NCBI RefSeq assembly: GCF_003605435.1
Contig: NZ_QXQB01000005.1
Span: 186,001 to 250,000 of the forward strand
Origin: Paenibacillus pinisoli
GTDB lineage: Bacteria; Bacillota; Bacilli; Paenibacillales; Paenibacillaceae
Length of the DNA stretch: 64,000 nt
Reading direction: 5' to 3'
The stretch's first letter is position 1. Each line of letters opens with the position of its first letter. The position numbers and the translations under genes were made by a program. The notes under the pieces are model-generated. The model worked only from the letters and a program-made list of their open reading frames with translations. It made no database searches and was not told the origin of the DNA. This document shows positions 34,282 to 42,355 of the stretch, in pieces.

Positions 34282-34827
34282 CTAGAGATCAGACGGGCCT
34301 GGCTGCCAGCCGGATTGCTGGGACCATACGTGTGCCTTTTTTAAAATATCCCAAACGATAGGCCCTTTGCCTTCGACATACCGGGTACGCTCATCATAAT
34401 ATTGCTCGAAAAGCCGGTGCTTCTCCTCAGCATACCGTCTGCAATCGATTGGGTGCACACGCAAGTAGTCGCGAAACAGAAGGGATACCTGCTCCGAATA
34501 ACTGCCAGATTGCCGCACATGCACATGTGTCCTCCGATTGCCCGGCAGCTCGCGGAAGTATCGTTTGGTACGATCGGGATTATCAGCACGGAGCAGCAAC
34601 CCTGCCGACTCAATGTCACGTTGGTAATGCTCCAGATCCCTGTAATCCGCCACCGAGATTTGAATATCGATTATTGGCTTTGCATCCAGTCCTTCCACAG
34701 ATGTTGAGCCGATATGATCAATCCGAATCGCTTTCTTCTGCAAGGCTTGTCTTAGGTGCGAGCCAGTCTGAAGGAATAACTGCTTCCATTCTGGATCGTA
34801 AGGTGCAATTATCCATTGATCCGTCAT
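34282..34827 (-). CDS. GrpB (UPF0157) family protein
   Basis: 181 residues of the GrpB nucleotidyltransferase-like fold: IAPYDPEWKQLF, then IDHIGSTSVEGLDAKPIIDIQISV with the GSTSV and DxQ residues of the family, and RTHVHVRQSG. Start ATG 34825-34827, nine bases after GGGAGG. Members are often fused to dephospho-CoA kinase (CoaE); biochemical role not established. Confidence 0.85.
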   Translation of the reverse strand: MTDQWIIAPYDPEWKQLFLQTGSHLRQALQKKAIRIDHIGSTSVEGLDAKPIIDIQISVADYRDLEHYQRDIESAGLLLRADNPDRTKRYFRELPGNRRTHVHVRQSGSYSEQVSLLFRDYLRVHPIDCRRYAEEKHRLFEQYYDERTRYVEGKGPIVWDILKKAHVWSQQSGWQPGPSDL

Positions 34828-34841
34828 TCCAACCAACCTCC

Positions 34842-35405
34842 CTAATTAACCGCCCATAGTCTCGCAGCTTGCGTTAATTGCTTTTCGGCAAAAGTAAGCC
34901 GATATATATCTGGCATCGATAACGACGCCCAAAACGTATATTCATATTGGGAATCATAGTGCTGCATGATCAGCGTCATAATATCGCCGTGTGTTCCGAT
35001 CGCAAGCTTTTTACCATTGTATGTCGACAGCAACTGCTCCACCACGCTTACAGCGCGCGCCTGAGCATCCCAGCTTGCTTCCCCTCCGGGATAAGCAAAG
35101 TTTTTCTCAGCGTATATCCTTTTTTTGGCATCCAGGAAGGCTGCCGGCTCAAAACGCCCCATAGCCCGCTCTCTCAAATCCTCATAGAGTGTAATCTGCT
35201 GGCCTTGCTGCTCTGCTGCAGGCCGAACCGTCGCTATGGCTCTTTCATAGGGACTGGAGAAGAAGGCTTCCACGTGCTCACTTTCCAATAATCCTCTTAC
35301 TAAAAATGCATGCTTCTCGCCTTCTTCAGTTAGTCCTCTGTTTCGCTCATTGCCCTCAGCATAGATGGATTCTGCATGTCGAACCAAATAGATGACAGTC
35401 TCCAT
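34842..35405 (-). CDS. Histidine phosphatase family protein
   Basis: 187 residues. Phosphoglycerate-mutase-like catalytic motif LVRHAES (7-13) and the second histidine in IGTHGDIM; SSPYERAIATV is the conserved arginine region. Typical small broad-specificity phosphatase. Start ATG 35403-35405 after AAAGGAG. Fifteen bases upstream of the GrpB gene, so likely co-transcribed. Confidence 0.85.
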   Translation of the reverse strand: METVIYLVRHAESIYAEGNERNRGLTEEGEKHAFLVRGLLESEHVEAFFSSPYERAIATVRPAAEQQGQQITLYEDLRERAMGRFEPAAFLDAKKRIYAEKNFAYPGGEASWDAQARAVSVVEQLLSTYNGKKLAIGTHGDIMTLIMQHYDSQYEYTFWASLSMPDIYRLTFAEKQLTQAARLWAVN

Positions 35406-35437
35406 TAGAGTTCTCCTTTGCAATGCCGCCCTAGTTT

Positions 35438-35776
35438 CTAGTCGAGATTAATCCTGTCGCCTATTGTATTAGGCTGCGAGATGACAAGAAATTCGATGGC
35501 CTGACCGCTTTGATTGAGTACTTGATGCGGCGTGAAAGGAAGTACTTCTATTCCTTCTTGCGCATTCAGAATATGCACATTGCCGTCTACTTCAATTGCC
35601 ATCTGTCCGGACAATACAAAGAAAAACTGCTTCGCTTTCTCATGCATATGTCGTGCCTCGCTTGTTCCTGCAGGCATCTTCTCATGAATAATGCTTTGGT
35701 CCTTAGTATTGACTAGGCGCCAGCCGTCGCATCGATCGCCCCAGATATAATGGTCAGCGTTATGTTTGCTAATCAT
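35438..35776 (-). CDS. Cupin domain protein
   Basis: 112 residues, single cupin. Motif 1 EARHMHEKAKQFFFVLSGQMAIE supplies two histidines and the glutamate-equivalent is Gln/Lys (HEKAKQ); motif 2 GIEVLPFTPHQVLNQS gives the last histidine. Might bind a metal weakly. The start overlaps the stop of the upstream gene by four bases (ATGA). Function unknown. Confidence 0.8.
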   Translation of the reverse strand: MISKHNADHYIWGDRCDGWRLVNTKDQSIIHEKMPAGTSEARHMHEKAKQFFFVLSGQMAIEVDGNVHILNAQEGIEVLPFTPHQVLNQSGQAIEFLVISQPNTIGDRINLD

Positions 35777-36432
35777 GGTGTATACGAGCTCCCTTTTTTG
35801 ATTCTGGATTTATACATGAACCAGGTTTTCAAGATGGATTCTGCTGAACGGTGTGCGGAAACCTGGTGCAGATAAGCGAAGTCAGATGGCTTTACACGAA
35901 TATGAAACAACGGTTGAACGGGCTTTGAACTGGTCCATTCATCAAATACAAGAAAGCCTTTGCCCTGCTTCTTGAAGGAAACGCGCGGCAGGACATATAC
36001 TGCGCCTTCGCACCAAGGATCATTTTGACAGGTTTCTTCACTCAGTGAGAAGAAGTAGTAACGATGATTATTGCATTCAATACAGCCGTTTCGGAAATTG
36101 CCATGAAGCTTAATGCGGTTAAATATAGCATAAAAGACAGGCCAAATGCCGTCAGAAGTTGCGAACACAGCTTCTGTCATTTGACCTGTATAGAGCGTCT
36201 GAGGACGCGGAATGAATTCCTGTATATCCGTTGCATTGGAGCCGTGGAACAAGACTTGGTGGTATTGAGACAAATACTGCAGAAAATGATCAACTTGAAT
36301 TTCTGTATCAAGCTCGAGGCTTTGCTGCAATAAAGCTTGTTCATAGATATGGCGGTATCTCTTTATTTCTGCTTCGCTGAACTCCGGTTTTGCTCCTTGA
36401 TAAAACAGCTTGCGCCATAACAGCCCTCTCAT
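35773..36432 (-). CDS. Hypothetical protein with an ADP-ribosyltransferase-like HGSN motif
   Basis: 219 residues. No family named with confidence. A block VLFHGSNATDIQEFIPRPQT, followed by MTEAVFATSDGIWPVFYAIF, recalls the H...Y core of ADP-ribosyltransferase-fold enzymes such as PARP or Tpt1 (HG-S/T, then a strand ending in FA). The C-terminal part has YYFFSLSEETCQNDPWCEGAVYVLP. Start ATG 36430-36432 eight bases after GGAGG. Coupled by ATGA to the cupin gene. The enzymatic suggestion is inference. Confidence 0.6.
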   Translation of the reverse strand: MRGLLWRKLFYQGAKPEFSEAEIKRYRHIYEQALLQQSLELDTEIQVDHFLQYLSQYHQVLFHGSNATDIQEFIPRPQTLYTGQMTEAVFATSDGIWPVFYAIFNRIKLHGNFRNGCIECNNHRYYFFSLSEETCQNDPWCEGAVYVLPRVSFKKQGKGFLVFDEWTSSKPVQPLFHIRVKPSDFAYLHQVSAHRSAESILKTWFMYKSRIKKGSSYTP

Positions 36433-36479
36433 ATCCGTCGCCTCCAATCCCAATGCTGGTTCTTAAGACGCGACTGTAA

Positions 36480-36971
36480 TTATGAAGACTGCAGCATTAG
36501 CTGTATAACCGGATAGGACACCACATGCCGGTCGCGATAAGCAGCAGTGATGGAATCGGCATGCTCGCCCAATACGCCGCGCTGAAGCAGCGCAGCCGTG
36601 AATCCTCTCTCAAGAGCGCCATTGTAGGTGAACAGTACGCAATGCTCCATTGCAAATCCGGATATAACCACGAAGTCTATTTGATGCTCCCGAAGCAGCT
36701 GTTCGAGCTCGGTCTGCCAGAAGGAATTGGAATGCAACTTGGTAACCACGCGATCGGCCGGATCCATATGAATCCCCGGAATCGTAGCGTATTGATGCTG
36801 ATTCGACTCATCCATGCCATCCACATCCTGTACATGAACGACCAACTGGTTGCTGGAGCGCAGCATTCCGGCAACATGATTAATATATTCGCAGGCGCTT
36901 TCGATCCGGCTGCTGTCAACTTGCTTGAGATAAACCTCTTGCATGTCAATCACGATAAGTGCTATATTCAT
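36480..36971 (-). CDS. Cysteine hydrolase, isochorismatase family
   Basis: 163 residues. The catalytic triad of the family is visible: D9 (VIDMQEVY), a lysine in VVTKLHSNSF and C111 (SGFAMEHCVLFT). YcaC/nicotinamidase-like fold; substrate could be an amide such as nicotinamide or isochorismate. The start overlaps the stop of the small membrane protein upstream by four bases. Confidence 0.85.
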   Translation of the reverse strand: MNIALIVIDMQEVYLKQVDSSRIESACEYINHVAGMLRSSNQLVVHVQDVDGMDESNQHQYATIPGIHMDPADRVVTKLHSNSFWQTELEQLLREHQIDFVVISGFAMEHCVLFTYNGALERGFTAALLQRGVLGEHADSITAAYRDRHVVSYPVIQLMLQSS

Positions 36972-37135
36972 CCTTGTCTTCCGCCTCTCTTCTCATTAAT
37001 GTAGATATCAAGCGCGACAATTCCTCGTTTCGCCAATCGAATGAACATAATCAGCGCTATAACAAGCAGTACTATTCCACCTATGTATACTAAAACAAAG
37101 AGTAAAGGCCAAAGAACAAAAATTGATTTTTCCAT
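36968..37135 (-). CDS. Small membrane protein, hypothetical
   Basis: 55 residues: MEKSIFVLWPLLFVLVYIGG, a single long hydrophobic stretch, then a basic tail ending EKRGGRQG. Start ATG 37133-37135 after AAAGGGGAAG; an ATG nine codons upstream lacks a site. Stop overlaps the isochorismatase-type gene by four bases (ATGA). Function unknown. Confidence 0.6.
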   Translation of the reverse strand: MEKSIFVLWPLLFVLVYIGGIVLLVIALIMFIRLAKRGIVALDIYINEKRGGRQG

Positions 37136-37174
37136 TTCAATCTTCCCCTTTTTATTTATCATTGCCTGGCAGCG

Positions 37175-37369
37175 TTATTGAATAGTCTGCACCTTCATCA
37201 AAGGCTGCAGAAATTCCGATAATTCATGAGTAGTATGAAAAGCATAATATTTCCCTTGATGCATTAACCAAAACTGCTCGCCGTCTGGGCGGATAAAAAA
37301 ATCCACTCTCCGGTATGACTCCCGATAGCTCTCCGTGTCTTGATGCAACTGCAGCCACCATTCATCTCC
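37175..37369 (-). pseudogene. Short open frame without a start, probable gene remnant
   Basis: The minus frame from GGA 37367-37369 to TAA 37175 reads GDEWWLQLHQDTESYRESYR and RVDFFIRPDGEQFWLMHQGKYYAFHTTHEL, which looks like real protein, but a TAA lies directly upstream and no ATG, GTG or TTG stands near the AAGGAG at 37366-37371. A start at CTG 37354 or damage at the N-terminus are both possible. No family recognised. Confidence 0.4.
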
Positions 37370-37435
37370 TTACTGAGAATATCAAGGATGGCATGACCAG
37401 ACTCCAATAATAGTAAACCATAGTAACTCTCCAGT

Positions 37436-37900
37436 CTATATCCAGGTCTGATATCGGCCAGCCTTCACCTCAACCTGATTTAGCTCAGCCCATTCATGTA
37501 ATGCTTTAATGCTGGCATCATGCTCCCGAAACGCAAAACACTGAGAGGCTGGCACAAAACGTTTGCCCCGAGGCACAATGCCAATCGACGGATTGAAATA
37601 TCCTTGTACGATGATTTTCTCAATTTCGGCAGGTCGAATTTCCATGTTGTATATAGCTATAACATGATCCTGCAGCTGAAGATGACGGGGAGTGAAACGG
37701 ATGAATTGTATGGCTGCAATAATAAACCAAGTCACGTGTACTGAAACCGCAAAGCTCAATAAAACAACAATAAACTGTGAGTTTGAAAAGTTAACTCGAT
37801 TAAACAGCATCGCTACCAAACCCAGCATTAAGATTCCATAAGGGATCAAAGCATACTTGCCTATAGGCCTTTTTATCGCAAACTTCTTAGCATCTTCCAT
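37436..37900 (-). CDS. Two-segment membrane protein, hypothetical
   Basis: 154 residues. Two membrane segments (YALIPYGILMLGLVAMLF and FIVVLLSFAVSVHVTWFIIAAI) followed by a PH-like C-terminal domain (HLQLQDHVIAIYNMEIRPAEIEKIIVQGY). Layout matches the proteins at 33829 and 41621. Start ATG 37900 after GGGAGTGAAG. No named family. Confidence 0.6.
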   Translation of the reverse strand: MEDAKKFAIKRPIGKYALIPYGILMLGLVAMLFNRVNFSNSQFIVVLLSFAVSVHVTWFIIAAIQFIRFTPRHLQLQDHVIAIYNMEIRPAEIEKIIVQGYFNPSIGIVPRGKRFVPASQCFAFREHDASIKALHEWAELNQVEVKAGRYQTWI

Positions 37901-37956
37901 GACTTCACTCCCTTCGCTTGATGTAGCTGTAATCGTTCTTCTGCTTTCATATCCTG

Positions 37957-38634
37957 CTATTGCTGAACTATGATTTGATAGGGTAGACCGTTCAATTGAA
38001 AGCTATCTTGAATATTACCTTCCACCGCGACCGTAAGCGGAAAAACTTTGACCGGTTTATTGGAACCTAGCCACTGCCGTTCTGTCGAAGAGAGAATAAA
38101 CAATCCCTCTTCATTCCCAATAGGCGCAAACAGATGATCGGCATGCAAATACACTTTTTCACGCAGCAAGGAAGTTAATGCTTCGGCAGTATCGGCAACG
38201 TTCGTTACCGGCAAGCCGATTTCACTGATGCTTAGCAGATCGCTTGCGTCGAACTCATCCCCTGCTCTCCCGCTTAGATCATAACGGGCTATATATTCTA
38301 CAATATTGCCTGCCGGATCGTAGAAATAGACAGAATCCGAATTCCAGCTGTTGGAGTGTACAACCTCTTTGCCGTCGACCAGATTGATTGCAATGCCTAG
38401 CTCCTTAATCGAACGAATAGCCGAATCCAATTTGCCAGGTGAAATATTAAAGGCAAAGTGGTAGTACGGCGCCTCATCCTCATGATGAGTTTCAAAGGCA
38501 AGCACAGAACCGCCGCAACGCAATCGAAGAATTTTATTGGTATAGTCTAATACCTCCATACCAAGACGCAGGTGATAAAACTGATATTGCTGTTCTAATA
38601 GACTGGTTTGCAGACGCACTTCGCTAATCTTCAT
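37957..38634 (-). CDS. VOC/glyoxalase-type protein, two-domain
   Basis: 225 residues with two VOC modules: EVRLQTSLLEQQYQFYHLRLGMEVLD and later ISEIGLPVTNVADTAEALTSLLREKV, with VYFYDPAGNIVEYIARYDL between them. Likely a CatE/ring-cleavage or drug-binding fold; metal ligands are incomplete. Start ATG 38632-38634, inside the last codons of the HAD gene (11-base overlap), so translationally coupled. Confidence 0.75.
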   Translation of the reverse strand: MKISEVRLQTSLLEQQYQFYHLRLGMEVLDYTNKILRLRCGGSVLAFETHHEDEAPYYHFAFNISPGKLDSAIRSIKELGIAINLVDGKEVVHSNSWNSDSVYFYDPAGNIVEYIARYDLSGRAGDEFDASDLLSISEIGLPVTNVADTAEALTSLLREKVYLHADHLFAPIGNEEGLFILSSTERQWLGSNKPVKVFPLTVAVEGNIQDSFQLNGLPYQIIVQQ

Positions 38635-39343
38635 GTTTCTGCCGCTTCCCTTCATCTATAGCCGCTCGTAACATAGATAAAACCTCTTCCAAATTCGTGC
38701 ATGTATAGTCCGGCCTACAGCCGTCCGGCTGCTGTTTGTTCAACCGATTGAGCCATATTGCCTTAATCCCTAGCTGTTGTGCACCGCCTACATCGCTTAC
38801 GATAGAATCACCGATATGAATGACCTCATGGGGCTGCAAACTCAAACGCCGCAGCGCCTCCAGAAACAATTCCGGTCTTGGCTTATAAGAACGAACGTCT
38901 TCACTGGTTATCACGTCATCCGCTTGAATGCCATGATATTGTATCGCTACAGCAATATCGCCCGCATCAATGTTGGAAAGTATGTATACCGGCGTCCCTT
39001 GAAGCTGCTCCAGGAAAGGCAGCGTGTCCGCATAACATACAGGTCTCCTCCAGTGATCGAATTGCACTTGTATCAACTCTTCGGCATCTTCAGCAGCTTG
39101 AAAGTGCTCGATAGTCTGACTGAGCGATTGTATACCGATGGCTCTTTGCGTCTGAAACGTATCATTGTGGCTGCTCGTGAAGATTGCCGAGAACCGCTGC
39201 CACCAATAGTCCCCAATCTCGCGTTCACTGCAAGGAATAGAAGCAGATCGTTGAATCTGGCGATAAATGACAGGCAATATCTCATCATCCTCATAGACTA
39301 ACGTTCCGTAAAAATCAAGAAACACTGCTTTATAATTCATCAT
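38624..39343 (-). CDS. HAD superfamily hydrolase with DFYGT motif
   Basis: 239 residues. Motif I is DFYGTLV rather than DxDGT: the second aspartate is tyrosine, as in L-2-haloacid dehalogenases. Motif II VYILSNID, motif III KPRPELF and motif IV HIGDSIVSDVGGAQ are normal. C1 cap. Could be a dehalogenase-like or YjjG-type nucleotidase; the missing second Asp argues against simple phosphatase chemistry. Followed by an overlapping VOC gene. Confidence 0.75.
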   Translation of the reverse strand: MMNYKAVFLDFYGTLVYEDDEILPVIYRQIQRSASIPCSEREIGDYWWQRFSAIFTSSHNDTFQTQRAIGIQSLSQTIEHFQAAEDAEELIQVQFDHWRRPVCYADTLPFLEQLQGTPVYILSNIDAGDIAVAIQYHGIQADDVITSEDVRSYKPRPELFLEALRRLSLQPHEVIHIGDSIVSDVGGAQQLGIKAIWLNRLNKQQPDGCRPDYTCTNLEEVLSMLRAAIDEGKRQKHED

Positions 39344-39376
39344 TCTTTCACACCCTATCGTATTCGCTAATGAATA

Positions 39377-39411
39377 TAACCCGCCGGCGGCAATTCACCA
39401 TGGGCGGGTTA
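39377..39411 (-). terminator. Hairpin after the small membrane protein gene
   Basis: Arms TAACCCGCC (39377-39385) and GGCGGGTTA (39403-39411), GC-rich 9-bp stem, ten bases after the stop at 39421. T-run poor; still the likely terminator. Confidence 0.5.
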
Positions 39412-39420
39412 CGGGAATCC

Positions 39421-39714
39421 CTATAACATTCGGCTAAGCAGCATTCTTACCGCATAATAGATCAAGGCAATCGCAATAAACCCTGCACCCATTAACAATA
39501 TGGTTCTTAAGCCAAACGAACTCTGTATGAAGCCAAAAGAAACTTCTCGTTGCAAATAATGGACAGATTCATAGTTATTCACAAGATCAGGCACATATTT
39601 TTTGGCAGCGGCGTAGCCTTGAATTAATTTTTGCACAATATGCCATATTACACCGACCAAGAGGATGAGGATTGAGATGATAAGCGATTCTGCTGCCAAT
39701 GATTTATTTATCAT
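39421..39714 (-). CDS. Small membrane protein, hypothetical
   Basis: 97 residues, two membrane helices (LIISILILLVGVIWHIV and TILLMGAGFIAIALIYYAVR) joined by a loop with several charged residues. Divergent from the stalk-domain gene at 39897. No family recognised. Start ATG 39714 with a GGAGGAAAC site. Confidence 0.55.
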   Translation of the reverse strand: MINKSLAAESLIISILILLVGVIWHIVQKLIQGYAAAKKYVPDLVNNYESVHYLQREVSFGFIQSSFGLRTILLMGAGFIAIALIYYAVRMLLSRML

Positions 39715-39896
39715 TCGAATGTTTCCTCCGATTAATTAGGAGCAAGCGCACTTCATGGATAGGCCGTCTTACGTCCCGCTACCTATTGTACCATCATATT
39801 CCAGTATGTTGAACCATAATATTGGATTCCGCCCGCAACTTTTCAATTTTTAGGAAGTATATACCACATGCAGGAGATATTGATTCTTGAAGGAGA

Positions 39897-40976
39897 GTGG
39901 CTATTATTAAAAAATTTCTATTGGGATTAATCTGCGGCATGGCGATTCTGGTCTTCACAGCTGCAGCCGTATCGGAGGAGGTCAGAGCGAAGCTAACGCC
40001 CGTATTCGTTAACTTTCATGTAAGTGGTGAACAACACGCGCTATCTTCTGAGGATACCACGATTTTGAATTACAAAGGCTCCCTGTACGTGCCGCTTCGT
40101 TCCTTCTCCAAAGAGCTGGGCGCATCCGTCTACTACACGGCCCCGACCAGCAGCGACCGCGCACAGGTGAATATCTACTATGAAGATGATCGCGATATGT
40201 CACTAAAAGACAAGGATGGCTACGTCAGACTAGGCAATCTAGACGTACGTTTTGCCCTGGATAATGATATGCCGGAAATTAAAGGTACGGTTAAGATCGA
40301 TAAAGTGATACCGAAAGACCGGGATATTGTCATATCCGTACTGGACAGCAAGGGCAATACATTAGGCGTCAGCAGCGCTATCGAGCCGTATGATCCATAC
40401 CATGTGCCCATCTCTCAGCTTAAGCAAGGGGATGCCATCAACTTCAAGACCTACTTCCCTTATATGGCGACACCTGAAAAGTACACACTTAAGGTTGAAG
40501 TGGTGAAGAAAACGGATTGGTCATACGTCCAAGGCCATGTAGCCACTGTCACAGGCGCAGGCGGATTCTATGGTTTTCCTCTCAATCCCGCTATCTATGG
40601 CACCAATCACCAGAATAAATGGGGCGAGCCTACTCCCATTTCAGTCAACATTATCAACCATAGTACTATCGACAACATCATTGTGACGGAACCAACCATT
40701 CTTACCGTTGAAATATCAGATAGCAACGGCAAGCTTTTGCGCACGCTTACTACAAAGCCTTTCAAAGGCGAGATTCAGTGGAAGCAAGGCGCGATGAGAA
40801 CGACCATCATGTGGGATCAAAAAGACAGCAAGGGCAAGAAGGTTCCCAAAGGCGAGTATCATGCCAAAATATTAACAACGTCAACCGAGGGGTATTACAA
40901 AAAAAATCCCGACAAGATCGTATCGTTAGATTTGGAAAACTCCATGCAAGCAGGCATGCCATTGATGCTTGAATAG
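39897..40976 (+). CDS. Secreted protein with stalk domain and FlgD-Ig-like end
   Basis: 359 residues. Signal segment FLLGLICGMAILVFTAAAV, then stalk-type sequence SLYVPLRSFSKELGASVYY (residues 61-80). Residues 110-230 and 250-350 look like immunoglobulin-type repeats; the last (MWDQKDSKGKKVPKGEYHAKI) fits a FlgD-Ig/intracellular proteinase-inhibitor (BsuPI) fold. GTG 39897 is only one base after AAGGAG; ATT 39903 would be better placed, so the start codon is uncertain. Extracellular, likely cell-wall bound. Confidence 0.75.
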   Translation: MAIIKKFLLGLICGMAILVFTAAAVSEEVRAKLTPVFVNFHVSGEQHALSSEDTTILNYKGSLYVPLRSFSKELGASVYYTAPTSSDRAQVNIYYEDDRDMSLKDKDGYVRLGNLDVRFALDNDMPEIKGTVKIDKVIPKDRDIVISVLDSKGNTLGVSSAIEPYDPYHVPISQLKQGDAINFKTYFPYMATPEKYTLKVEVVKKTDWSYVQGHVATVTGAGGFYGFPLNPAIYGTNHQNKWGEPTPISVNIINHSTIDNIIVTEPTILTVEISDSNGKLLRTLTTKPFKGEIQWKQGAMRTTIMWDQKDSKGKKVPKGEYHAKILTTSTEGYYKKNPDKIVSLDLENSMQAGMPLMLE

Positions 40977-40980
40977 CATC

Positions 40981-41026
40981 AAAAAAAGCTTCCCGCACCG
41001 ATTCCGGTTGTGTGGAAGCTTTTTTT
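40981..41026. terminator. Bidirectional terminator
   Basis: 13-bp stem AAAAAAAGCTTCC / GGAAGCTTTTTTT with a partly paired 20-base loop, starting four bases after the stop of the plus-strand stalk protein. It could also stop transcription from the regulator fragment on the minus strand. Confidence 0.85.
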
Positions 41027-41084
41027 ATATCCCGATTGCCCGTTCTTTCCCCTGTATGATTTTCCAATCAGCAACTGCCTCTCC

Positions 41085-41240
41085 TCATCGCGATTTCCTC
41101 TGCCAATAGTAGATTGCCAGCTGTGTACGGTCGCGCAGCTCCAGCTTATCCAATATAACCGTCAACATATTGCGCACAGTACCAAGGCTTAAGTATAGCT
41201 GCTCGCTAATTTCTTTGTTGGACAAGCCTTGCGATTCAGC
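41085..41240 (-). pseudogene. C-terminal fragment of a NarL/LuxR-type response regulator
   Basis: The minus frame ending at TGA 41085 reads GLSNKEISEQLYLSLGTVRN, then ILDKLELRDRTQLAIYYW, the DNA-binding helix-turn-helix of a NarL/LuxR response regulator. Everything upstream (receiver domain and linker) is missing; the fragment begins where group II intron sequence ends, near 41226-41240. No start codon or histidine kinase partner is present. Clearly a remnant. Confidence 0.75.
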
Positions 41241-41564
41241 GCAACCTCTCGGTTGCGGTTACGAAGTGACTTCGCATTTTTTCCTCCCGCAGGCCTCCCC
41301 AGATAAGAACGCCATCTTTCTGCCCGCAACCACTGGAGTTTACAAAGATAGCCTTTGGTCGACTTCGGATTTCGTCATGTATAGGTGACTCATCCGGCTA
41401 GCCCTGCCTCAAATCCAGAACGCAAACCTTGGCTCGTGCATTTGCCTCCAGCTTCCTTCAGATTCCGCCTCGCGGCCGACACCCTTGCTCTTGGCTAACG
41501 GTAAGCGTTCGCCAGCCCCCGTTCGGGACTTTCACCCTAGAGATGACGCCCATGCTGGGCGTAC
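41226..41564 (-). mobile_element. Truncated group II intron (5' part, ribozyme domain I region)
   Basis: Read on the minus strand from 41564, GTACGCCCAGCATGG is followed by CTAGGGTGAAAGTCCC, AAGAGCAAGGGTGTC, GGAATCTGAAGGAAGC, ATGACGAAATCCGAAG, CAAAGGCTATCTTTG, AAAGATGGCGTTCTTA and CTGGGGAGGCCTG, the ordered landmark strings of bacterial group II intron 5' domains. Neither a reverse-transcriptase frame nor the domain V/VI 3' end is present. The 5' end lies seven bases after a terminator hairpin, the usual site of bacterial class C introns. GTACG differs from the consensus GUGYG. Confidence 0.8.
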
Positions 41565-41570
41565 TATAAC

Positions 41571-41602
41571 AATGAGGAGTGGTTCTCGAACCACTCCTCA
41601 TT
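41571..41602 (-). terminator. Terminator hairpin used as intron target
   Basis: Perfect 15-bp stem AATGAGGAGTGGTTC / GAACCACTCCTCATT with a two-base centre, 19 bases after the stop of the minus-strand gene 41621-42094. On that strand it is followed by GTTATA and then the intron 5' end. Confidence 0.8.
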
Positions 41603-41620
41603 CCTACTGTCATTTCGAGC

Positions 41621-42094
41621 TTAGACAGCCTCCTTTGATACCGTATGTGACTCAACCTTCAATTCTACAAGATGCTCGCTGCAAAACAATTGGAGTGCCC
41701 CATATAATGCTTTCGCTTCATTCTTATGCTTCAGCCTCAGGCGAAGCAGAGAGTAAGAGCGGATCTTATGAACAAGCTTGATCGTGATAAGATTCCCAGC
41801 TATGGCGATCTCATCAATATTGTCCAACGTTATGATCAAAGCTCCATATTGAAGCTGATCTTTCGCCATTTTGAATGGCTTTGTTTTCCTGGTCTCTATC
41901 ACTTGCCACACCAAAGCAATAATCGAAATAAGAATAGTTAATGACATAACAGATACTTTCCAATTAGACTCTATCAAAAAAGCAGTCCATATGGATAGAA
42001 GCAAGCTCAATTGCATAATAACAGTTAGCGTGAATGTCCTCCACGTATGGAAATGATGCATATCAAACCTTGTGTCTCTCCATCTTATGCTCAT
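41621..42094 (-). CDS. Two-segment membrane protein, hypothetical
   Basis: 157 residues; membrane segments near 20-42 (FTLTVIMQLSLLLSIWTAFLI) and 47-65, then a PH-like soluble domain (LQYGALIITLDNIDEIAIAGN; YSLLRLRLKHKNEAKALYGAL). Same architecture as 33829 and 37436. Ends before the terminator that carries the intron fragment. No named family. Confidence 0.6.
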   Translation of the reverse strand: MSIRWRDTRFDMHHFHTWRTFTLTVIMQLSLLLSIWTAFLIESNWKVSVMSLTILISIIALVWQVIETRKTKPFKMAKDQLQYGALIITLDNIDEIAIAGNLITIKLVHKIRSYSLLRLRLKHKNEAKALYGALQLFCSEHLVELKVESHTVSKEAV

Positions 42095-42130
42095 ACGCTA
42101 TCTCCTTCATTCCCTTAATGCCTCGTACGA

Positions 42131-42160
42131 AAAACCCACCTGTTCTTTACGGGTGGGCTA
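42131..42160 (-). terminator. Rho-independent terminator
   Basis: Minus strand AGCCCACC, loop, GGTGGGTTTTT; strong 7-8 bp stem with T-run. It follows the HAD gene (42356-43015) and the short frame at 42204. Confidence 0.7.
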
Positions 42161-42203
42161 ACACACTCACTAACCTTCATCACACATATATATGGAGACG
42201 TCG

Positions 42204-42308
42204 TTAGCCTTTCTCTTTCGCTTTCTTCTTCTCTATCTCTATTTCCTTAATCATTATATCGGCTTCCTTCCAATTTTCATCAATAGTATCTAGTTGCTTC
42301 TTGACCAA
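42204..42308 (-). other. Short open frame, possible small protein or remnant
   Basis: From TTG 42306-42308 to TAA 42204 the minus frame reads LVKKQLDTIDENWKEADIMI and ends KKKAKEKG, about 34 residues and strongly helical and charged. The ribosome site is poor (AAGG, 12 bases away). It may be the tail of a lost gene. Little more can be said. Confidence 0.25.
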
Positions 42309-42355
42309 CTTACTGATGATCCTTATTCCATGAGTTCATATGCGAAGTAAAACTA

